Shown here piece after piece: positions 10,026-19,368 of a stretch of DNA of 64,000 nucleotides (position 1 is its first letter; each line of letters begins with the position of its first letter). The notes under the pieces were generated by a model, which worked only from the letters and a program-made list of their open reading frames with translations, had not been told where the DNA came from and searched no databases. Both the position numbers and the translations under genes were made by a program. This stretch comes from Desmodesmus armatus. Lineage: Eukaryota; Chlorophyta; Chlorophyceae; Sphaeropleales; Scenedesmaceae. The DNA is taken from assembly GCA_007449985.2 (NCBI GenBank), contig VIIQ02000647.1, positions 124,001 to 188,000 of the forward strand, given 5' to 3'.

Positions 10026-11863
10026 GGGGCTGTGTTGCTGATTGGCCTGTTCAGCAGGGGCGAAGGCTTTAGCACAAACAGTGCCACGTTTTTTTGCAAA
10101 CTTCAGGGTGTGACACACGACTGCACAAGCCAGCAGGACAGTCAAAGATGTGGTGTATGTAATATCAACATCCGTAACATTGTGTGCATTGTGTTTGTGC
10201 TGCTGCTGCTGTGCTGCAGGAGATGAAGATTGAGAACATTGACACCACGTTGGAGGAGATCCAGGAGGTTGGCGAGCAGATGCGCGTCATCAACGAAGCA
10301 ATCAGCCAGCCTGTGGGAGGACTCCAGGTACGCACTGCATACCACCCATGTACTGCGCGGGGGGGGGGGGGGGGGGGGCACAGATCGGGTGGAGTCCACG
10401 AGTTAGGTTTTGAGGGGGCAGGATTCTGAGGAGGAGACATGACAGAAGCCATCAGCGAGCCTGTGGGAGGACTTCAGGTGCGCACTGCACACAGATTGGG
10501 TGGAGGCAACAAATCAGTGAGACACGCTGCCGCTTCTGTCAGACCAGTAGCCGCGTGTTTCACGATGGTTTGATTGAGGGGCGGGGTCGTGACCAGCAGA
10601 TACTTCCACACAATTAAATACTGTGACTGCTGGGCTGACTCCGCACGACGTGGTGCCAGTCTTGGTGTCAGCACTGCATTGCTCGTTGCAACACTCCTCA
10701 ACTGCATGGTCAATGCACCCCTGCACACCAACTGTGCCAGCTGTCTGCAAGGCTAAGACAGGTTGACACTGTATATGAATGCATGCATGCAGTACTGTTG
10801 GCAGGCACACACTCTGATTTCACAATCGAGGCTGCTGGGCTAAACTGTGACTTGCCTGCCTGCGTTGCTGTGCCTGCCTGTGCTGCGGCAAGATTACAAT
10901 TGCCAGCATGCATTTCACTGTACACTGGCACATGGTCAGTCAACTCTGACACAGCTCACTGTGACAAATACACACGGTCTGTCAATGTTTTACCTGCCTG
11001 CCTCTGTTTGACTGTCCCCCTCTTTCCTGCCTGCCTGTGTTGCCCCCCCCCCCTCCCGGCGTTGAAACAGGACATGGATGTTGATGACCTTGAGGCTGAG
11101 CTGGCAGAGCTTGAGGCAGAGGAGCTGGACAACCAGCTGCTGGAGCCAGCACCAGTGCCAGCAGGTAGGTGTAACAGTTTTAGCATACACATACGAAGCA
11201 TGCATGCAATATCTATGTGTGGCATTATGTACTTTTATTGAAACTACAGCACTTGATCATAGTAGTCCTGCAGGGAGTGTGTGTAGGGTGGCGGCATTAG
11301 AGGGGTGCAGGTGCACAGGCATGGCAGGGGTTGCATGTGCTGGGGGGGGGGGGGGGGTCAAAGGCCATGGGGAACAACGACAGTAGCAGGAAGGGGTGCA
11401 AGCCACAAGGCGAGGAGGGAGGGGCTTTGAGGGAAGCGTTGAGGTGCCGGCAGCAACAGAGGTTGAGGACAGTGGCTTGGGCTGGAGCAAGCACCTGCAT
11501 TCTCAATCGCATGCAGTCGCAGCTCGGGCTGCATAGACAGCGGAGCATCTAGCAGTTTGGTTATGTACACGATTGCTGTGTTGCGTGGACAACATCTTGC
11601 TGCATCCTGCCCCTGGCCTGGCCCGGCCTGTTGCCCTATGCGGCGCAGCCAGTCTTGGTGTTGCCAACTTGGCATTCCCCAAGTCTGATGTTATGCCAAT
11701 GTCTTGTGTTGTCATCGTTTTGCTGCCATGTTTTGTGCTGTGTGCAGGCAAGGCTCCTGCAGCGACGCTGCCCAGTGTCCCTGCAGGCAGGGTACCAGCA
11801 GCACCAGCAAAGACGCAGGAGGAACTGGAGTTGGAGGCACTGCAGGCAGAGATGGCTCTCTAG
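9359..11863 (+). CDS. SNF7: ESCRT-III subunit SNF7/VPS32/CHMP4 (frameshifted exon 1)
   Basis: Core filament former of ESCRT-III, acting in endosomal sorting and membrane scission. Exon 1 (9359-9732) starts with MFKKLFGG, the CHMP4 amino terminus, and continues with MQSLAEREEQLGKKKDLL and QALMCLKKKKMYEQQL. Exons 2 (10220-10327: IENIDTTLEEIQEVGEQM), 3 (11071-11164: DMDVDDLEAELAELEAEELD) and 4 (11748-11863, ending LEALQAEMAL) join in phase. Basic N-terminal helices, an acidic C-terminus and a terminal helix after a Pro/Ala linker fit the family; length would be about 230 residues. MFKKLFGG and the rest of exon 1 lie in different frames. Exon 1 is one base short, and one extra G in the five-G run at 9377-9381 restores it. 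Partial copies of exon 2 and of the 3' end follow (see repeats). Confidence 0.92.
10009..10378 (+). repeat. GT dinucleotide plus two long poly-G tracts in SNF7 introns
   Basis: A (GT)n run leads into 21 G at 10009-10029 in intron 1, and 20 G lie at 10359-10378 in intron 2. A 16-base G run follows in intron 3 at 11342-11357. All are on the transcribed sense strand. Confidence 0.85.
10295..10490 (+). repeat. Tandem partial duplication of SNF7 exon 2 and its donor site
   Basis: The end of exon 2 with its donor (about 10295-10340, encoding EAISQPVGGLQ) is repeated about 150 bases downstream at 10445-10490 as EAISEPVGGLQ, again followed by a good donor (GTGCGC). Matching flanks continue (CACAGATCGGGTGGAG versus CACAGATTGGGTGGAG). 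The copy lacks most of the exon. Confidence 0.8.
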
Positions 11864-12157
11864 TCCTAGTCACAGCTCCGACCCGCAGCAGCAGCAGCAG
11901 CAGCTTATGGGAGTTGCTGGACCTTGAGACTCTACAGGGAGAGATGGCACTCTGACATCTGTAGTCGGCAGCAACAGCAGCAGCAGCAGCAGTCGTCCAG
12001 AAGCGGAGTCGGTGCAAGCGGCTGCACAGGCAGAGAAGGCACCCTGACAGCTGCACCCGGCAGCAACAGCAGCAGCGACAGCAGCCAAAGCGCAGGAGGC
12101 AACTGGAGCTCTACCGGCAGAGATGGCACCCTGGGTGCTGCTGCTGGCTGCTGCGGC

Positions 12158-12200
<43 letters not shown>
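11845..12200 (+). repeat. Diverged tandem copies of the SNF7 3' coding end plus CAG microsatellite
   Basis: The final codons of SNF7 (GGCAGAGATGGC at 11845) recur as related 12-mers at 11937, 12029 and 12116, a period of about 92, 92 and 87 bases. Each is followed by an (AGC)n stretch. The second copy still ends LETLQGEMAL plus stop. The array finishes in a pure CAG repeat (about 12159-12200). Confidence 0.75.
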
Positions 12201-12202
<2 letters not shown>

Positions 12203-13484
12203 GTGTTGGGCTGCTATGGGCAACTCTCTGCCCCTTGCAGCAAGAGTGTGTCTCATTGTTTACAGCCTCAACAACGCGGCCGTGATGCACAGTGCCCTTA
12301 GCCAAGTGCAGGGAGGTGCTGTGGGTGGTAGTGGCTGCAGTGGCTGGTAGTCCTAACTGCCCAAGCTCCCCAGCACAACGTTATGAGGTTGAGTGTCCAT
12401 TGTTGGTGCAGCACGGCTGTCGCTGGCTTTGTGCCACAAAGTTGCTTGCACACAGCGTTCCTAAGCAGCTGGCAATCAGGCGTGCTGCTGACACTCACAT
12501 GCGGTTGGATGTGGTGGTGATGTGAGGGGCGGAGTGAGTCGTGGTTGCAGGCTTATGTATGCCAGCTATAGCTACCAGTCGGGCATGCCAGCTGTGTCCA
12601 GCTGTGCAGCTTGAGAGGAAGTCGTTGCATGGGTGCTTTACCACAGTTGGTTGTACAATACATTGTTGGGTACATCGGGAGGGGGAGGGTTCATTGGGAG
12701 GGAGGAGGGTATGGGGGTGTGTGAAGGAGCCGCGTGTGCATGTGTCCATATACGCTGGTATCAGGGTGTGTGGCTGGTAGTGAGTGGTCCTGTGGATAAT
12801 GCACAGGGTCGGGTGCATGTGATGTTGGGCAGTTAAGATTTACCAGCTAGGGCGCAAACTGCCTCTGCATGGTCACAGTGACAAGTCTTTTGTCACAGAT
12901 GTAGAGTTGATTTGTGACAAGGGCAACCGTTGCTGGACTGTGGGAGAAATTCAGTTTACTTTGGTACCTCGGCGTCGCAACAGCTGTGGCGGGTGTAGGG
13001 CATGATCAAAGAATTGACCCCTGTGACTGGCTGCCACCCCACCCCTGCCAGAGCACACTATGATTAGCCAGATGCAGCCAATGTCTAGCCGCATTTGCAC
13101 CTGCATATGCATCACTAACCACTTCTTTTTGTTGACAGACACGACAGCTTCAGCCTCTGCGATCTTACTACAACAGATGCAGCCAACCCACTAGGGCTGT
13201 CCCAACCCTCAACATGAAGCAAGGGTATCTGTTCACACTGTAATCTGTTGGGGAGTGCCCACAGCCTCAATGACTGTCAATGACTAAGCACAGTTGGGAC
13301 CAAGGGAGTCTCCCAGCCCAGGACGTCACGGTGCGGTTTGCCGAAGAGAATTACTTGGTGTTTATGACCGTTTTGACATCGACATACAGTAAATCAACCA
13401 ACACCATCGACCACATTCCACCAAGCATCAGCAATCACACGGCCCACTCGTTTGCCCTGCCCTGAAGTACATAGCAGAATGTAG
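12201..13484. other. Intergenic between SNF7 and the EF-SAM-FYVE gene
   Basis: No frame here has recognisable domains. It should contain the SNF7 3' UTR and the promoter of the next gene. Otherwise I see nothing. Confidence 0.45.
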
Positions 13485-16400
13485 ATGATCACGTTTGAGA
13501 TAGGGGGCATGATGCTGGGTGGCAGGCAGCTTCGCCTGCCAACAGCCCTAGGCCTGCTGGTGGTGTTGGGTCTCCTGTCTGGAAGCTGCTTCCTCCCTGC
13601 AGCTGCTGGGGAAGATGGCCACCTTCGCAGGCTGTTCGAATCTCTTGATAAGGACCATGACGGTCAGTTGAGGAGGCAGGAGCTCAAGCAGTACATTGGG
13701 GGCCTCGCCCCAGAGTACAGCTCCAGCACCAAGCTAGACCAAGCAGTGGAAGCAGCCATCGGGCGGTTGGACAGCCCTGACGTGGGCTTTGGGGTCAGTT
13801 GGAAGGAGCTGGAGCAGCATTTGCACACGCTACTGCAGGTGAGAGGCGTCATGAGACTCCTGGCTGGCTGTGGCTGTGTGGGCAGCATCTGTAACAGCAT
13901 CAGCACCAGCTCGCATCAGCATCGCTACTGGTCTGCCTGCTTTTACAGGCAACCAGTAGCCGCATCGTGGTGTCATTAGCACACCTGGGCATGTCCTGCA
14001 GCAGGCTAGCATACCTTCTGTTCATTGCCCCACCCCTTCTCTGACGCCTGAACAGAAGCAAGCAGTGCTAGCTTGGCTTGCCACAGCATACATCGACTTA
14101 TCTGGTGCTAACATTTTTCCTTGCTGATGTCCCCAGGATGCCAAGGTTGCTGACTGGGTGACACACGGGCTGGGGATGCCTCAGTATGCTGAGGCATTCC
14201 GTAGTAACTCCATAACGGTGAGCAGCTGCTGCCCTGCCCACATTTCATGTGGCTTTCACTCCACCTCAGCTTCCTCAGCACACTTTGATGTAAAGAACCC
14301 CCCTTCGTGACACACGCGCTTATACCCAACCTCGGAATGTCACATCCTTGGATGGTTGCATTGGCTGGTTGCACTCCCTGTGCCTACACACCAGGAGACA
14401 AAGCAGGAACTTGCCCGACCCAGAGCTCTCAACACCAGCTATGCTGCAGTCGTACAGCAAGCCTCGGACAGAGGCCTCGTGACTGCGCTCAGATGTCTGC
14501 CTGCCTAGCATGCTGCTGCATACCCAATGTGTGCTGCTCGTGTGGTGTACCTTGCAGGCTTTGGACCTGCCGATGCTGGTGAATGATGGAGGAAAGCTCC
14601 TGCAAACTGAGCTCAAGGTGTGACACACAACACAGCAGCGACGGCAGCATCAGTGTAGTGTTCTGTCTCCCTGGCGGTATCCGCTAGCAACAGCTTCAGG
14701 CAAGGCATGCGTGCAGCCTAGTGCTGCATGCTGCGACAGTCCAGCTGCTATTGGTGCAACAGGAAGTCCATGTTGTACCGTGTGTTGTTGTACCCCAGAC
14801 AAAACGAGGTGCATGCATAAGTGTATGTGTTGTGTCTGCTCACACCAGGTTGAGAGCCCGTTGCACCGGCAGCAGCTGCTGCGCGCCATGCAGCGCCAAA
14901 TCCTGGGTCTTGGCTCCCCGCCCGGCCCGGTGCAGCATCTGCTCTGTGTCGTCAGCCCCGTCAGCTCACCAGCAGCACACACACCCACTCCGTCAGCAAC
15001 AGACGCATCCAGCACCAGCACACATCAACCTGCCGGGGCTGATGCAGGAGCAGGAGCAGCAGCTGGTGCTGGTCCTGCAGCTGCGGGTGTGGTGTGCTCC
15101 TGGTTGCCTCCTGCTGATGCAGGCCAGCCTGGCATGCACAAGTATCTTTTGCAGCGTGTTGACCATTCGTCAGCCGCAGCAACATGGCAGACCGTGGCGG
15201 AGCTGCAGGACAGTCTCAGCATGCGGTACAGGGATGTACTGCCACGGCCTGGCGTGTACCAGTACAGGCTTGCGGTGAGTGGGCTGATATGTGCTGACGT
15301 TTACGGTGCGTGCTTATGGTAGCAGCGCGTACCTCACGTGGCTATCGGATGACAGGCATGGCGGCACCCTAGTGCGATAGTTGTGCACATGTAAGAGAAG
15401 AAGGTGACAGCTGCCCCAGCATCCAGGCGGTGAAGCACCAACAGCAGCAGCAGCACGCTGGGAGAGCTGCAGCGAGCCCTTGCGCTCAGAAGGCATTCCA
15501 GCATGTGTGTGTCATCTTGTTCACTGTTGCTGAATGTGATGTCCCCGGCTGAAGCTTGTGCTTTTGCTGATCTGCCATGTGTGATGATGTGGTCCGCAGG
15601 CCTGGAATGTGTATGGGCGCTCACCGTACGTGCTGAGTTACGATGTGACAGTACCATCCGCAGCAGCAGCAGCAGCAGCAGCAGCGCCAGATGCACCAGC
15701 TACAGCAGCAGGGACGCAAGGCGTGCTTACGGGACTGGCAAGCTCAGAACAGCAGCTGCCCCGCGTGGTGCCATACGTTGCAGGGCAGCAGCAGCACCCA
15801 GCTAGCAGCCCGCCTGTCTGGCCCCAGCAGCAGCAGCAGCACGTAAGGACCGTGGGCAATGTGCAGGGCGGCTGCGGTTCTGCTGATGCAACCAGTGAGC
15901 CAGCGTGTGCAAATGGCCAACAGCAGCAGCTCAGCACAGGGCAGCAGACGTTTTCAAAGCCTGATGGCTGCAGTGCAGAGGGTCAGCGCAGCAGCAGTGT
16001 GGTGTGGCTTGTCGGCCTGGACGCCCAGCAGCCATGGAAGCATAGCACTCCTGCAACTGCGGCGGGCAGGGCGGCACAGCAGGGGTGGCTGCATCCATGC
16101 GCGCTGCAGGAGCTGCTGACGGGCGCAGTGGCATAGCTGGCCGTGCTGCTCTTGTATCAGCATCAGCTGGGGCATCAGCTGGGGCACCAGGTACTGCTGC
16201 TGGTGGCAGCAGTACGGCGGGTAACAGCAATAGCAAGCCAGCGATGACTGCGCGGCTCGCAGCGTTGCTGGGCAGCGCTTGGCACAGCAGCATGGACGGC
16301 TGGCTCAAGGCACTCGTCAACAGCCTGACAGCCTTCGTGCTGGTAGTGCTGCCGATCTGTGTGAGGCTGCTGCCTGTGCAGACTCTCGCGCAGGTGGTGC

Positions 16401-18332
16401 AGGCACTAGCCTGGCTGCTGCACTTCCTACCCAACGCTCTGCGGCAGCGGCTGCTGCTACGACCAGCAGCCGTACTGTCGCTACAGCAGCAGCACCCGGG
16501 ACGTGTGGTGCAGTTTGCACCCGACTTGCTGGCAGGTGCGCAGGGGAGCTGGAGTGGCGGTGGTGTCAGCGGCAGCAGTAGCAGTGGTGGCTCCCGAACT
16601 GGCACACCACGGAAGAAGCCTCCTGTGTTGCTAGAAGCTTCCACAGCGGGAGGCAGTGTTGCGTCTGCGCTTGCGGGGCAGGTGGCTGGTGCCCAAGGGG
16701 GTCAGGGCTCTGCAGTGAAAGCTCCTGCCGTCGGTGCCGCTGCTGCTGACCTCGCCGCAGCGGCAGCAGCCGCAGCAGCAGCCAGACGGCGGCTCATGCC
16801 TCGCAGTATCAGTGAGTCTGACCTCGTGAGGCAGCACCGGTCGCGGAGCCCATGCACACGAATTGTCACTGGCAGCAGGGAGACGTGCAGCGGCAACAGC
16901 AGCAGTTCAGGGGGCAGGAGCCTCATCACAGGGCTTCCTGACGCGGCGGCAGCAGCAGCAGGACAGCGCGGTGTCTCTGAGGGAGGGATTGCAGCACCGG
17001 GTGTTGCTGCTGGTGCAAGTGCTGCCCGGGAACTCAAATTCAGCGACCACAGCAGTGACGGGCTCGGCGCTGCAGCTGTGACAGCGGTTGGTGTGGACAG
17101 CGCCGGTATAGCAGCAGCTGGTGTCACTCTGTTAGGAGGTGCACCAGCAGCACCTGTGCCAGCAGACGCAGATGCGTTTGGCAGCATGGGTGAGGAGGTG
17201 GAGCGGGAGCGAGAGCTGCAACAGTATCTGTTGTACAGCAGCCATGGAAGCATCCTGCCAAACAACAAGTGCTGCGGCTTTCCAGGGTGAGTGAGGTTGC
17301 TGTTTTTGCAGACTTGTTGTGTGCTTCCAGTGCACTGCTGGACTTCGTACAACATTCTGAACTCTGCTGCCCTAGAGGGGAAGCAGCACCAAAGTAAACT
17401 GCAACAGCTGTGCCACCGGGTTTAAAAGAGCTCCATCTTACACCTGTTTCCTGTCCCTCTGCTTCTGCTGCAGGTGCCAGCAGCAGTTTGGCCTGCGCCA
17501 CTGGAAGGCCACCCTGCAGCGGCACTACTGCGGCCGCTGCCAGCAGGCCTTCTGCATGCAGCACACTGCATACAGCCCCCACGGAACCAGCGGTACCTGC
17601 GGCGTGCAGTCACGCTGCCTGTGCATCGACTGCTTCTACGAGTACACTCCAGAATACCAGGCTTTCCTCTCGTCCAGGAACACCCTGGTTGGCAAGAGGA
17701 GCAGGAGCGGCCCGCCAGCGGCGGCTGCGGCAGCTGCAGCGGCGGCGGCGGCTGCTTTTGGTGGGGTGTGGGAGGGTGACGGCGGCAGGAGAGGGGATGG
17801 TGGCAGCACTTCCGCTGGTGGTAGGCCTGCCAGTAGTGTGCTGAGTAGGCTGGTACCCCTGGTCCTGAGCAGCAGCAGCAAGCAGCTGGCAGGGGCAGAA
17901 TGTGTAGGTGCAGGCAGTGGCGCAGGCAGCGTCCTAGGGGGTGATGGGTCGCGGCCAACTGAGCAGCAGGGACAACCAGAGCCCCCGCTGTGTACAGCAG
18001 CCCCCGCGCATTTGACTGCGGACGGCAGCCACGGTGCTGAACAGCCGGGGCACTTACAGGAGCCGGTAAGCAGTTTGCAGCAGCAGCCGGTAGCCAGGCA
18101 GAGCTCCCTAGGTGTAGGGTCGATGGCTGTACAGCCTGCTGCTGCCTGCTCTCAGGGCATGAAGAGCCGCATGCTGTGGGGCCGGGGCTTGACCAAAGCG
18201 CTGGGGGTGGTGCGGTTCAAGCATGCAGGGATGTGCATGGTGCTAGCCAGGCACCACTCCCTGGGGCAGCCGCAGCAACAGCAGGAGGAGCGCCAGCAGC
18301 TGCAGCAGCAGCACTTGCGGGCTTGGGGGTAG
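13485..18332 (+). CDS. Membrane protein with lumenal EF-hand + SAM (STIM-like), FN3-like region, TM segment and FYVE-type zinc finger
   Basis: Exons: 13485-13838, 14137-14217, 14558-14617, 14849-15274, 15600-15842, 16070-17286 and 17474-18332, about 1079 residues. Exon 1 has a signal peptide (LPTALGLLVVLGLLSG) and a perfect EF-hand loop DKDHDGQLRRQE (residues 55-66), then a second degenerate helix-loop-helix (SPDVGFGVSWKELEQHL). Exons 2-4 form a SAM domain (VADWVTHGLGMPQYAEAF, LQTELKVESPLHRQQLL). Exons 4-5 look like an FN3 domain (YLLQRVDHSS...VYQYRLA-AWNVYGRSPY). Exon 6 has a membrane helix (ALVNSLTAFVLVVLPICV). Exon 7 completes a Cys/His finger (CCGFPGCQQQF, RHYCGRCQQAFC, RCLCIDCF) of FYVE type, lacking WxxD. 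The tail is Ala/Gln-rich. The frame changes between 15842 and 16134. I favour an intron 15843-16069 (GTAAGG...GGGCAG), which restores it; a one-base loss is the alternative. Predicted role: calcium sensing in the ER or vesicle lumen coupled to phosphoinositide membranes (inference). Confidence 0.75.
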
Positions 18333-19368
18333 GGCCTGTGGTGGCTGCGGGCAGACAGACCATATGACTGTATGTTTTTGGCGAGAGGTGCTCATTGTGA
18401 TTTGTCTCTTGATGACGCGATGCTCAGAAATGGTGACGCACATGTACAGGGTTGAAGGCATGCGCCCAGGTGACAGTACGCGTTGTTTTCATTTTGTTTT
18501 GCATCTGCCGCACAAGAATATTTGTGATGCTACTGTAGAATGGGCAACTTTGGGCATACGCGGCACACGCAAGATGTAGTTTAGCGACAGTTGGTTTGAG
18601 TGTGCTTTTGGACGTTTATGCGTGGCAACGACATGTTTTTGGTTGACTGAGTGACTTGGTGGCCTAGTAGATGGTTTGGCAGTTGGAGTGTGCTTTCGGC
18701 AGTTGGGCAATGGCTGTCCCATGTTGAGTGTAAGGGTGACTTGTGAGTGCCGGGGTTGGCTTGTACAAAGAGCCTGTGCTGGCATGTATTGGTGCAGGAG
18801 TGTGACGTGTGGAATGCACGTTGTCTCCCTACTCACTTGACCATGTCGTGAAGTTGTGCTACAACTTTGCAACTGGAGTGCTGATGTACTACAACTGGAT
18901 TGCTGATGTATTGCGAGGTGGTGCCGCATGCTGTTGTCGCAGCTGTGTGGTAAATCACCTGCGCAGGGGCCTGACAAGTTAGCACGGCCAGGGTGATGTA
19001 ACTGCTTGATGATCCCTTTGAAATGGGCTGTTTCGGGCATGGGGTTGCGGATAACCAATTTGCTGTCAGGGGTGGTATTTGTTGGTGCTGCGCAAAGGGG
19101 AGAGGCCTGTGGGCAGCTTCGGTCGTACATGTATTCTTGAAATGTGATACATAATAAGGTTACCTGGGTGAAAGCCGAATGCTGCTGCGGAAGGTGGACC
19201 GTCGTCGACACTGAGTGTCATGACACGTGATGACGGGAATTTCGTGTGACTAGTGTCAGTGCACGCACGTGTCCCCGGCCAATCTCATTCGTTGTTCAAC
19301 CAAATAGTCATAGCGGTCTCCAAGTGGGACACTCGACACAAACACACGTAGACGGGCATCCGCCCAAT
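18333..19368. other. Intergenic; 3' region of the EF-SAM-FYVE gene and upstream of the PPR gene
   Basis: No supported gene. A TGTAA occurs near 18727 on the plus strand and could be the polyadenylation signal of the upstream gene. The long minus-strand open frame 18489-19211 has no motif and is probably spurious. Confidence 0.45.

Noticed and set aside
18489..19211. 240-codon minus-strand frame downstream of the EF-SAM-FYVE gene
   Set aside because: No motif, Thr/His/Gln-rich composition typical of antisense shadows here, and it overlaps the probable 3' UTR of the plus-strand gene.
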